24,373 nucleotides of DNA from DATDCY01 sp031406795 [NCBI: Candidatus Rokuibacteriota bacterium] (GTDB taxonomy: Bacteria; JAUVQV01). Below the pieces are notes generated by a model, which ran no database searches, was not told where the DNA came from, and worked only from the letters and a program-made list of their open reading frames with translations. This document shows positions 1 through 8,162 of this stretch, piece after piece; the stretch's first letter is position 1, and every line of letters begins with the position of its first letter. The DNA is taken from assembly GCA_031406795.1 (NCBI GenBank), contig JANOHV010000147.1, forward strand, positions 1 through 24,373, given 5' to 3'. The position numbers were made by a program, and so were the translations under genes.

Positions 1-2
1 GA

Positions 3-299
3 CACACCCTCGACAGCCTGGACTGGGTCGCCGAGCGCTCTTCGCGCAACTACCTGACGTCGGCGCAGATTGCCCGGCGCATCCTCTCCTTCGGGTCGGG
101 CGGGACGGGGCTCAACGGCGGCATTGTCCTGATGCACCTGAGCACCAGCCGCGCGGACCCGGCGGTCATCCGGCTGGGTGAACTCGTCGACGCCCTGCGG
201 GAGAGCGGCTACTCCCTGGTCACCGTCACCGAGCTCCAGCACGATCTCGCGCCGCAGGACGACCCGGTCGCGATCACCGCTGCCGCCGGGGAACGCTGA
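3..299 (+). CDS. Polysaccharide deacetylase (NodB-type), C-terminal end, 5' truncated by window edge
   Basis: The reading frame is open from the left edge to a TGA at 297-299 and encodes about 98 residues. The segment GGIVLMHLSTSRADP followed by a helix and GYSLVTVTEL matches the last conserved region of NodB-type polysaccharide deacetylases, where a His in an LMH motif lies near the active site and a GY-x-VT-x-EL strand closes the barrel. Members remove acetyl groups from N-acetylglucosamine polymers, often peptidoglycan or exopolysaccharide, outside the cytoplasm. The metal-binding Asp-His-His residues lie upstream of the window, so activity cannot be judged. A promoter-like sequence follows the gene, so it probably ends its own unit before the amidase operon. 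Confidence 0.7.
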   Translation, partial: HTLDSLDWVAERSSRNYLTSAQIARRILSFGSGGTGLNGGIVLMHLSTSRADPAVIRLGELVDALRESGYSLVTVTELQHDLAPQDDPVAITAAAGER

Positions 300-350
300 G
301 CCGCCCGGTCCGCCGGGGGACCAAATCTGCCGCCGCTCCCGCGCCGCGGG

Positions 351-379
351 TTGACCGCACAGCCGTATCTTGTTAGATT
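351..379 (+). promoter_or_regulatory. Sigma70-like promoter for the amidase/actin operon
   Basis: TTGACC at 351-356 and TAGATT at 374-379 are separated by 17 bases. The region from 361 to 394 is AT-rich against a very GC-rich background. A start near 386 would give a leader of about 28 bases before the first ATG at 414, which has a strong GGGGGAGGAG Shine-Dalgarno at 395-404. Confidence 0.5.
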
Positions 380-413
380 AATGATGGTTTAATCGGGGGA
401 GGAGTGTTTTCGC

Positions 414-446
414 ATGACGGTGCGGCGAGGTCGTACGGCGCGATGA
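414..446 (+). CDS. Putative 10-codon leader peptide upstream of the amidase
   Basis: ATG at 414 lies 9 bases after the purine-rich GGGGGAGGAG, the best ribosome-binding site in this region. It opens a reading frame of ten codons (MTVRRGRTAR) ending in TGA at 444-446. The stop overlaps the ATG at 443-445, which is in the amidase frame (ATGA). This looks like a short leader whose translation delivers ribosomes to the amidase start. It could instead be chance, with the amidase initiating elsewhere. No function is claimed for the arginine-rich peptide. Confidence 0.35.
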   Translation: MTVRRGRTAR

Positions 447-1513
447 TCGCCCGGTTTTCACGCAACCGCGAACAGCGGATGAAGCGGGAGATCTTCCGCG
501 GGGTCTACGAGGACAACCTGAGCCTGCTCGGGCGCACCTCGCCGCGGGCGTACGTCCGCAGACGCCTGCCCCGGGTCGCCAAGTTCGCGCTCTTCGCGGC
601 GACCCTCGTTCTCGGGATCCTGTTCACGGGCTCCACGCTCTCGCCGGTGTTCTTTCCCGTCCAGCAGATCCAGGCCCGGTTCGTCGCGGAGACGCCGCCT
701 CCAGCCGAGCCCCGGCCGCTGGCCCCGACGCCCGCCCCTGCGGCGACGCCGCAGCCGGGGCTCGACCCCGCGCGCTTCAAGGTCGGGCGCGGGCTGCCGT
801 TGAGCCGCGCGTTCGACCTCGGCGTGAAAACGATCCTGCTCGACCCCGGCCACGGCGGTGAGGACACCGGCGCCATCGGGCGCGGCGGCACGCACGAGAA
901 GGAGATCGCCCTCGACATCGCCCGCCGGCTCAAGCGCCGCCTCGAGTCGCGCACCGACGCCGAGGTGCTGCTGACGCGCGACGCCGACATCACGCTCCCC
1001 CTCGGCGAGCGCGTCGCGATCGCACACGCGAAGCACGCCGACCTGTTCGTCTCGATCCACCTCAACTTCGTGCCGAACAAGCCGATCAACATCATCGAGA
1101 CCTTCTACTTCGGGCCGGGGACCGACGCCGCCTCCCTGGAGCTGGCGCGCCGCGAGAACTCCGGCCAGGGGCCGGGGATGAGCGAGTTGAGCCAGATCAT
1201 CGAGCGTATGGAAACCCAGATGCGCCGCGAGGAGTCGCCGCGTCTCGCCGCCGCGATCCAGAACAGCCTCTACCGCAACAGCCACCGCGCGAATGCGGGC
1301 ATACTCGACTACGGCACCAAGCGCGGCCCCTTCGTCGTGCTCAACCAGGCGGACGTCCCGGCGGTGCTCGCCGAAGTCTCGTGCCTGAGCAACCGCGAGG
1401 AGGAGGAGCGGCTCGGCACGCCGGAGCACCGCGAAGACATCGCCGCCTACCTGGAAACCGGCATACTCGACTATCTGCGCAACGGGGAGACCACGCATGA
1501 GTCCAAAAAATGA
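443..1513 (+). CDS. N-acetylmuramoyl-L-alanine amidase (Amidase_3), membrane-anchored
   Basis: This 356-residue protein cleaves the bond between N-acetylmuramic acid and the stem peptide in peptidoglycan. Residues 1-45 are basic and cytoplasmic, 46-64 form one membrane segment, and a Pro/Ala-rich linker (84-106) leads to an Amidase_3 domain at about 128-345. Visible motifs are LLDPGHGG (zinc His137), THEKE (zinc Glu152), VSIHLN (zinc His206) and VLAEVSCLSN (catalytic Glu311). I chose ATG 443 because it overlaps the stop of a short upstream ORF that has the strong ribosome-binding site; GTG 404 sits directly on that site with no spacing, and ATG 479 is another option. The gene overlaps the actin-like gene by 17 bases, so the two are probably translated together and work at the envelope. 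Dedicated division amidases are usually secreted, whereas this one seems tethered to the inner membrane. Confidence 0.88.
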   Translation: MIARFSRNREQRMKREIFRGVYEDNLSLLGRTSPRAYVRRRLPRVAKFALFAATLVLGILFTGSTLSPVFFPVQQIQARFVAETPPPAEPRPLAPTPAPAATPQPGLDPARFKVGRGLPLSRAFDLGVKTILLDPGHGGEDTGAIGRGGTHEKEIALDIARRLKRRLESRTDAEVLLTRDADITLPLGERVAIAHAKHADLFVSIHLNFVPNKPINIIETFYFGPGTDAASLELARRENSGQGPGMSELSQIIERMETQMRREESPRLAAAIQNSLYRNSHRANAGILDYGTKRGPFVVLNQADVPAVLAEVSCLSNREEEERLGTPEHREDIAAYLETGILDYLRNGETTHESKK

Positions 1514-2510
1514 CGTCCTGTTCGTCGGCATCGACCTCGGCACTTCACGCTCGTCCATCTCCGCCGGCAACGGCCAGCGTCAGTGGATCGAGAGCTACGT
1601 CGGCTGGCCGAAGGACTTCATCGCGGCGCAGGTGGTCGGCAAGCCCGTCGTCTTCGGCAGCGACGTGCTGGAGTACCGGCTCTCCGTCGACGTCTCGCGC
1701 CCGCTGCAGAACGGCATCATCAAGGAGGGGATCAACCGCAATGAGGAGGCGGTCAAGGAGATCATCCGCCACCTGATCGAGCTGGCCGGCCCCTCCGCCG
1801 GCCAGAAGATCCACGCCGTCGTCGGCGTCCCCTCCGACTCGCTGAAGATCAACAAGCTGGCGATCCGCAAGGCGGTCGCCGAGTTCGTCGACTCGCTCGT
1901 CGTGGTCACCGAGCCCTTCGCGGTCGCCTACAGCCTCGGTCTGCTCAACAACGCGCTGGTGATCGACATCGGCGCCGGGACGACCGACCTGTGCATCATG
2001 CACGGGACGCTCCCGGGTGAGGACGACCAGCGCACGCTGCTGCAGGCCGGCGACTACATCGACGACCAGCTCTTCTCCTACCTGCAGGAGCGCTACCCGC
2101 GTTCGACCTTCAACAAGAACATGGTGCGCCTCTGGAAGGAGCAGTACAGCTTCGTCGGCGAGCCGCCCGGGCAGATCATGGTCGAGATGCCGGTCGACGG
2201 CAAGCCGATGCTTCACGACATCACGGCGGACATCAAGCGCGCCTGCGAGAGCATCCTGCCGGCCTTCGTCGAGGCCACCACGCAGATGATCGCCCGCTTC
2301 GACCCGGAGTTCCAGGCCAAGATCCGCAGGAACATCGTGCTCGCCGGCGGGGGCAGCCTGATCGCGGGGATCCGCGAGTACTTCCAGGCGGCGCTCAAGG
2401 AGTACGGCCCGAGCACCGTAACCTGCGTCAACGACCCGCTGTTCGCCGGCTCCGACGGCGCGCTCAAGCTCGCGCAGGAGATGCCCGCGCAATACTGGGA
2501 GAAGCTCTGA
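1497..2510 (+). CDS. Actin-like ATPase of the MamK-like type
   Basis: The 337-residue protein has an actin/Hsp70 ATPase fold: phosphate-1 loop VGIDLGTSRSS (10-20), phosphate-2 loop VIDIGAGTTD (155-164) and adenosine motif IVLAGGGSLIAGI (280-292). From memory of the Magnetospirillum protein, several stretches are characteristic of MamK rather than MreB, ParM or FtsA: GWPKDFI with VVGKPVVFG (36-54), RPLQNGI (68-74), VVTEPFAVAY (137-146; Glu139 would match the MamK catalytic glutamate), KEQYSFVG (214-221), ACESILP (249-255) and the C-terminal PAQYWEKL (330-337). MamK forms dynamic filaments that position magnetosomes. No magnetosome gene occurs in this window, so here it is more likely a general cytoskeletal filament. 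It overlaps the amidase stop by 17 bases and shares one base with the lipoprotein start. The MamK assignment rests on remembered motifs and needs a tree. Confidence 0.82.
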   Translation: MSPKNDVLFVGIDLGTSRSSISAGNGQRQWIESYVGWPKDFIAAQVVGKPVVFGSDVLEYRLSVDVSRPLQNGIIKEGINRNEEAVKEIIRHLIELAGPSAGQKIHAVVGVPSDSLKINKLAIRKAVAEFVDSLVVVTEPFAVAYSLGLLNNALVIDIGAGTTDLCIMHGTLPGEDDQRTLLQAGDYIDDQLFSYLQERYPRSTFNKNMVRLWKEQYSFVGEPPGQIMVEMPVDGKPMLHDITADIKRACESILPAFVEATTQMIARFDPEFQAKIRRNIVLAGGGSLIAGIREYFQAALKEYGPSTVTCVNDPLFAGSDGALKLAQEMPAQYWEKL

Positions 2511-2974
2511 TGCGGAAAGCCGGGGCGCTCGGCACCGCGGTGTTCCTAGCGCTGGCCCTCGGCGCGTACGGCTGCGGTCTGGTGGATTCGCTGTCCCCGT
2601 TCGGGATCGGCACCCGGGACTACGCGGCGGAGGCTTCGGGCGCGAACCTCAACGGCGTCTGGTCGGGAACGTCCGGGGACGGGGGGACGGTCACCTTTCA
2701 GGTCGGCGACTCCGAAGTGAACGAACTGGTGCTTGTGCACGTGACGGGCGATTGCATCATCAATTTCGATGGCTCGGAGGCCGCGGTCCCCATCGTCGAC
2801 GGGGTGTTCACGATCGAGCGGGGCCTGACGAGCCTGGCACAGGGAAGGATCATCATCACGGGCCGCTTCACCTCATCGAGCACCTGCGTCGGCAATTTCA
2901 CCTACGAAGGGCTCCCGGCGAGTTCCTGCCCGACCAGCGGGGTCGGGTCCTTCCTCGCCGGCAAAGTCTTCTAG
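2510..2974 (+). CDS. Hypothetical exported protein, probable lipoprotein
   Basis: I do not recognise the family of this 154-residue protein. It starts with a typical export signal (MRKAG then hydrophobic residues 6-20) ending at GAYGC, a degenerate lipobox with Cys22, so lipid attachment is likely but not certain. The mature part is rich in Gly, Thr, Ser and Val, with alternating hydrophobic residues suggesting a beta-sandwich, and has three further cysteines (in GDCIINF, STCVGNF and SSCPTSG), two of which could form a disulfide. The start ATG shares its A with the actin stop (TGATG), a strong sign of translational coupling. Together with the amidase and actin it may form an envelope module; that role is inferred from position only. 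Confidence 0.7.
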   Translation: MRKAGALGTAVFLALALGAYGCGLVDSLSPFGIGTRDYAAEASGANLNGVWSGTSGDGGTVTFQVGDSEVNELVLVHVTGDCIINFDGSEAAVPIVDGVFTIERGLTSLAQGRIIITGRFTSSSTCVGNFTYEGLPASSCPTSGVGSFLAGKVF

Positions 2975-3002
2975 CCAGCAGCACCACGCAAAGGGAGCCG
3001 TC

Positions 3003-4016
3003 ATGATCATTGTCCTCAAGCCCGGGGCAACCCAGGCCGAGATCGACCACGTCATCGAGAAGATCCAGGCCGCCGGCTGCAAGCCGCACCTCTCCCGCGG
3101 CGTCGAGCGCACGATCATCGGCGCCATCGGCGACGAGACGGCGCTGCGCAACCTGCCGCTCGAGATCCTCCCCGGGGTCGACCAGGTCCTGCAGATCCAG
3201 AAGCCGTACAAGCTGGTCTCGCGCGAGTTCAAGTCCGAGCCGAGCGTGATCGGCGTCGACGGCGTCCTGCTCGGCGGCAAGCGCCTGCACGTGATGGCCG
3301 GCCCGTGCGCCGTCGAGGGGCGCGAGATGCTGATCGGGATCGCCCGGCAGGTGAAGGCGGCCGGCGCCACCGTGCTGCGCGGCGGCGCCTTCAAGCCGCG
3401 GACCTCGCCCTACGCCTTCCAGGGACTGGAGGCCGAGGGCGTGCGCTACCTGGCCGACGCGCGCGAGGAGACCGGGCTGCTCGTGGCCACCGAGCTGATG
3501 GACCCGCGCGATCTCGAGCTGCTCGACCGCCACGTCGACTTCATCCAGATCGGCGCGCGCAACATGCAGAACTTCCGGCTGCTCAAGGAGTGCGGCAGTA
3601 CGAACAAACCGATCATCCTCAAGCGCGGCCTCTCGGCGACGATCAAGGACCTGCTGCTCTCGGCCGAGTACATCGTCGCGAACGGCAACCCGAACGTCAT
3701 CCTCTGCGAACGCGGCATCCGCACCTTCGAGGACTACACGCGCAACACGCTGGACATCGCCGCGGTGCCGGCGATCAAGTCGCTCTCGCACCTGCCGATC
3801 ATCGTCGACCCGAGCCACGCCGGCGGGCGCCGCGACCTGGTGCGCCCGCTCTCGCTCGCGGCCCTCGCGGCCGGCGCCGACGGGCTGATGATCGAGGTAC
3901 ACCACAACCCCGAGGAAGCCTTCTCCGATGGCCCGCAGAGCCTGCGCCCGGAAGGGTTCGCGGCCCTCATGGACGAACTGCGCCGGCTCGCGACCTTCCT
4001 CGGGAGGGAGCTCTAG
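3003..4016 (+). CDS. aroF: 3-deoxy-7-phosphoheptulonate (DAHP) synthase, class I-beta
   Basis: The enzyme condenses phosphoenolpyruvate and erythrose 4-phosphate, the first step of the shikimate pathway, in the cytoplasm. At 337 residues it has an N-terminal ferredoxin-like domain (about 1-70, [10 protein letters not shown] to QKPYKLVSR) as in the Thermotoga-type enzyme, where this domain mediates feedback control, followed by the TIM-barrel. Motifs include [12 protein letters not shown] (metal-binding Cys102), [43 protein letters not shown] and [12 protein letters not shown] good ribosome-binding site (AAAGGGAG) lies before ATG 3003. The downstream tyrA and aroA continue the pathway. The symbol aroF is used loosely, since naming varies for this subtype. 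Confidence 0.95.
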   Translation: MIIVLKPGATQAEIDHVIEKIQAAGCKPHLSRGVERTIIGAIGDETALRNLPLEILPGVDQVLQIQKPYKLVSREFKSEPSVIGVDGVLLGGKRLHVMAGPCAVEGREMLIGIARQVKAAGATVLRGGAFKPRTSPYAFQGLEAEGVRYLADAREETGLLVATELMDPRDLELLDRHVDFIQIGARNMQNFRLLKECGSTNKPIILKRGLSATIKDLLLSAEYIVANGNPNVILCERGIRTFEDYTRNTLDIAAVPAIKSLSHLPIIVDPSHAGGRRDLVRPLSLAALAAGADGLMIEVHHNPEEAFSDGPQSLRPEGFAALMDELRRLATFLGREL

Positions 4017-4044
4017 AACGATGTCCTTGTCCCTGGGACTCCGA

Positions 4045-4102
4045 GGTTGTTCAAAAGGGTTCAGATGCAAGGCCCGCCGCAGGTGAGCCCTTTTCAACGA
4101 CC
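4045..4102 (+). repeat. Palindromic GTTGAAAAAGG-type repeat, copy A, overlapping the tyrA start
   Basis: The arms at 4045-4062 and 4085-4102 are inverted repeats matching at 15 of 18 positions. The core is TTCAAAAGGGTTCAGATGCAAGGC, split as TTCAAAAGGG (4050-4059) and ATGCAAGGC (4065-4073), which recurs in copy B. The interior is short here (22 bases). The left arm holds AAAAGGG at 4053-4059 followed five bases later by ATG 4065, the likely tyrA start. I recall elements of this kind as abundant between genes in Geobacter-like genomes. Confidence 0.75.
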
Positions 4103-4978
4103 GAGGCTCCTCGTCATCATGGGGCTGGGGCTGATGGGCGGGTCCCTCGCCCGCGCCGTCAAGGCGTCCAACCTGCCCTGGCGCGTCCGGGGGGTGGCCC
4201 GCAACCCGCAGACGCGGCGCGCCGCCCTCGCGTCCGGGGCCGTCGACGAAGCCTGCGCCACGGCGGCCGAGGCGGCGCCGGGCGCCGATCTCGTCGTGAT
4301 CGCCCTGCCCGTCCGCGCCGTCCCCGACGCGGCGCGCGAGCTGGCGCCCCACCTGGCCCCGGGAACCGTCGTCACGGACGTCGGCAGCACGAAGGCCGCC
4401 CTCACCCGCGGCGTCGAGGCGGTGCTCCCCCCCGGCGTCCCGTTCGTCGGCGGCCACCCCATCGCGGGCACCGAAGAGTCCGGCTTCACCGCCTCCTTCG
4501 CCGGTCTGTACCGCGGCGCGCGCTGCCTGCTGACTCCGGGCGCCACCTCGACCCCGGAGGCCGTCGCGACCGTCCGCGGTCTCTGGGAAGGGGTGGGCAT
4601 GCGGGTGGACGTCATGGATGCCGCCGCGCACGACCGCATTCTCGCCGTCATCAGCCACCTGCCCCACGTCGTCGCGTACGCGCTGGTCAACGCCGCGGCG
4701 CAGGCCGACGCCGCTCTGCCCGGGCTGCTATCGTACACGGGCGGCGGCTTTCGCGACTTCACGCGGATCGCGGCCTCGCATCCGGCGATGTGGCGCGACA
4801 TCTGCCTCGACAACCGCGAAGAGGTGCTCCGGGCGCTCGACGAGTTCCTCGCCGAGGCCGGCCGCCTGCGCTCGCTGATCGCCGCCGGCGACGATGCGGG
4901 TCTCGAGGAAGCCTTCGCCGCGGCCCGGGTCGTGCGCCGCTCGCTCGCCCCCGCTGCTCCGCCCGCGGAGGCCCGTCC

Positions 4979-4982
<4 letters not shown>
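4065..4982 (+). CDS. tyrA: Prephenate dehydrogenase
   Basis: The enzyme oxidises and decarboxylates prephenate to 4-hydroxyphenylpyruvate for tyrosine synthesis. It has an N-terminal Rossmann fold (VIMGLGLMGGSLARA, the GxGxxGGS NAD-binding loop) and a helical C-terminal domain. The motifs VTDVGSTKAAL, GGHPIAGTEESGF (catalytic His region) and ISHLPHVVAYAL are typical, and 305 residues is a normal length for a single-domain enzyme. Starts considered were TTG 4047, ATG 4065 and GTG 4083; ATG 4119 lies inside the first beta strand and is too late. ATG 4065 has AAAAGGG at good spacing and is preferred. This start lies inside repeat copy A, so the first dozen residues (MQGPPQVSPFQR) come from the repeat and are probably not conserved. 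The stop overlaps the aroA start (GTGA). Confidence 0.92.
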
Positions 4983-6288
<1,306 letters not shown>

Positions 6289-6292
<4 letters not shown>

Positions 6293-6957
6293 GGCGGCTG
6301 ATCGTCGCGATCGACGGGCCCGCGGCCGCCGGCAAGTCCACCGCCGGCAAGGCCCTCGCGGCGCGGCTGGGCTACCTCTACCTCGACACCGGCGCGCTCT
6401 ACCGCGCGGTCGCCTGGCTCGCCGAGCGCGACGGCCTGCTCGATGCGCCCGGCCCGGCGCTCGGGGCGAAAATCCGGGGCGCCGACATCCGGCTCGAGGG
6501 GGACCCGCAGCGCCCGCGCGTGCTCGTGGAAGGCCGCGACGTGTCCGCCGAGATCCGCACCGAGCGCATCAGCCAGCTCTCGTCGAAGCTCTCCGCGGTC
6601 CCCGAGGTACGCGGGGCGCTGCTGGCCCTGCAGCGGCGGCTCGGCGAGGGCGGCGGCGTCGTGATGGACGGCCGCGACATCGGCACCGTGATCTTTCCCG
6701 ACGCCGACGTGAAGTTCTTCATTTTCGCCTCACCGGTGGCCCGCGCGCGCCGGCGCTACGCCGAACTCTCGGCGAAAGGCGCCGCCGCGGACCCCGAACA
6801 AGTCCTCGTCGAACTGGAGGAGCGCGACCGCCGCGACGCCGGCCGCGAGCACGCGCCGCTGAAGGCCGCCGACGACGCCGTGGCTCTCGACACGACGGAG
6901 CTCGACCCGCAGGCGGTCCTCGCCCGGATGCTCGCGGTGATAGAATCAAGACTGTAA
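6289..6957 (+). CDS. cmk: Cytidylate kinase
   Basis: The enzyme phosphorylates CMP and dCMP with ATP. The 222-residue protein shows the P-loop IDGPAAAGKSTAGKALA (8-24), YLDTGALYRA (nucleoside monophosphate site), EGRDVSAEIRTERIS, and MDGRDIGTVIFPDADVKFF, followed by a LID-like RARRRYAEL segment and DRRDAGREHAPLK. These order and spacing features identify a stand-alone Cmk of normal length. The ATG overlaps the aroA stop (ATGA). In many bacteria cmk lies just upstream of rpsA; here an ATP-grasp gene and ispH come between. Downstream, 127 bases are almost filled by repeat copy B. Confidence 0.95.
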
Positions 6958-6961
6958 TGAA

Positions 6962-7081
6962 GGCTGATCAAAAAGGTTCGAATGCAAGGCGCGCGACGCT
7001 GCGGATGCTGAGGCGTACTCGTGGTACGCCGCAGGCAGCCGCGAGGAGCGCAACGCAGCAGTCGGGCCTTTTTCAGCGGCC
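6962..7081 (+). repeat. Palindromic GTTGAAAAAGG-type repeat, copy B
   Basis: The arms at 6962-6980 and 7063-7081 are imperfect inverted repeats (14 of 19 positions). The left arm continues into AATGCAAGGCGCG, as in copy A. The interior includes a perfect 7-bp hairpin, GGCGTAC (7012-7018) and GTACGCC (7024-7030), around TCGTG. The element fills nearly all of the cmk-to-ATP-grasp gap and ends three bases before the next ATG. No coding potential is evident: the ATG at 6982 meets a stop within ten codons. Confidence 0.75.
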
Positions 7082-7084
7082 GTC

Positions 7085-8128
7085 ATGAAAATCGCCGTCT
7101 TGTACCGGGCGCTCGACCCGCGCTTCAGCGAGAACTTCGCCAGCGAGACCCTCAACCGCGAGGACGAGAGCTATCGCGCCTCGGTCATCGCGGCGCTGCG
7201 CGAAAAGGGGCACGACGCCTTCGGCTTCCAGGTCCGGGAGGACCACCTGCAGGAGCTGCAGCGGCTCGAGTGCGACCTGGCCTTCAACCTGGTCGACGAC
7301 GGGCTGAACAACGACTCGAGTCTCGAGCCGCACCTGCCCGCGATCCTCGACGTCTTCGGCATCCCCTACACCGGGGGCGATTTTCTCTCGCTGGCCATCA
7401 CGCTCGACAAAGCCCGCACCAAGGAGATCCTCGGCTTCCACGGCGTCCCGACGCCGGCGTTCCAGATCTTCGTCGCCGCCGACGACCCGCCGCGCGCCGG
7501 CCTGCGCTGGCCGCTGATCGTCAAGCCGCTGCACGAGGACGCGAGCATCGGCGTCTGCCGCGATTCGGTCGTCGTGGACGAGCCCGCCCTGCGCTGCCGC
7601 GTCGCCGACGTCGTCGAGCGCTACCGCCAGCCGGCGATCGTCGAGGAGTACATCCACGGCCGCGAACTCTCGGTCGGCGTGATCGAGCGCGACGGCGAGC
7701 GCTTCGTGACCCCGATGAACGAGGTGGTCTTCAACCTGCCCCCCGACGCCCCGCGCGTCTACTCCTACACCGGCAAGTGGGACTCGGACTCCGAGGAGTA
7801 CAAGGCGATCATCCCCGATCAGTGCCCGCCCCTCGAACCGCTGCCGGCGGGCGCCGCTGAGGGCATCCGCAGTATCGCGCTCCAGACCTTCGAGATCCTG
7901 CGCCTGCGCGGCTACGCCCGCGTCGACTTCCGCCTGCGCGAGGACGGAACGCTTTTCGTCCTCGAAGTCAATGCCAACCCGTTGATCGGCGAGTACTCGG
8001 TCATGGCGGCGATGGCCGAGCGGATGGGCTGGCCCTTCCCGGAGTTCATCCACGCCATCGCCGTCGAGGCCGAGCGGCAGACACGGAGCAAAAAGCGCCC
8101 GGCAACCCTGCGCACTCAAAGTTGTTGA
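7085..8128 (+). CDS. D-alanine-D-alanine ligase-like ATP-grasp protein
   Basis: The 347-residue protein has the ATP-grasp layout of the D-Ala-D-Ala ligase family: an N-terminal MKIAVLYRA strand, FGIPYTGGDFLSLAITLDKARTK (about 91-113), ATP-binding WPLIVKPLHEDASIG (142-155) and VEEYIHGRELSVGVI (186-200), and the Mg-binding FVLEVNANPLIG (291-302). Such enzymes form amide bonds through an acyl-phosphate, and Ddl makes the peptidoglycan dipeptide. Two Ddl hallmarks differ: the N-terminal glycine/acidic substrate loop reads LVDDGLNNDSS, and the usual PGMT after the EVN motif is replaced by PLIGEYS. The substrate is therefore uncertain. The start ATG follows repeat copy B by three bases with no clear ribosome-binding site. 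Its place in the cmk-rpsA cluster is unusual in my recollection. Confidence 0.8.
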   Translation: MKIAVLYRALDPRFSENFASETLNREDESYRASVIAALREKGHDAFGFQVREDHLQELQRLECDLAFNLVDDGLNNDSSLEPHLPAILDVFGIPYTGGDFLSLAITLDKARTKEILGFHGVPTPAFQIFVAADDPPRAGLRWPLIVKPLHEDASIGVCRDSVVVDEPALRCRVADVVERYRQPAIVEEYIHGRELSVGVIERDGERFVTPMNEVVFNLPPDAPRVYSYTGKWDSDSEEYKAIIPDQCPPLEPLPAGAAEGIRSIALQTFEILRLRGYARVDFRLREDGTLFVLEVNANPLIGEYSVMAAMAERMGWPFPEFIHAIAVEAERQTRSKKRPATLRTQSC

Positions 8129-8152
8129 TCTTTCCCGAAAAACGCGTATGAT
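8125..8152 (+). promoter_or_regulatory. Promoter-like sequence for ispH
   Basis: TTGATC (8125-8130) and TATGAT (8147-8152) are spaced by 16 bases in the 34-base gap before ispH. Initiation about seven bases downstream would leave only 4-5 untranslated bases before ATG 8163, and no Shine-Dalgarno is visible there. Confidence 0.45.
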
Positions 8153-8162
8153 TTAACAGCTT

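Noticed and set aside
404-442. GTG 404 as the amidase start
   Set aside because: The Shine-Dalgarno directly touches or overlaps this codon, leaving no spacing; the ATG at 443 is better explained by coupling.
1497-2510. Part of a magnetosome island
   Set aside because: No mamA, B, E, M, O, P, Q or mms gene can be recognised; neighbours are core metabolism and envelope genes.
4119-4121. ATG 4119 as the tyrA start
   Set aside because: It would remove most of the first beta strand of the NAD-binding fold before GLGLMGG.
2898-4667. Very long minus-strand open frame opposite aroF and tyrA (also 8998-10995 opposite rpsA)
   Set aside because: Arg/Gly/Asp-rich low-complexity translations with no motifs, lying exactly opposite well-identified genes; an effect of high GC at third codon positions.
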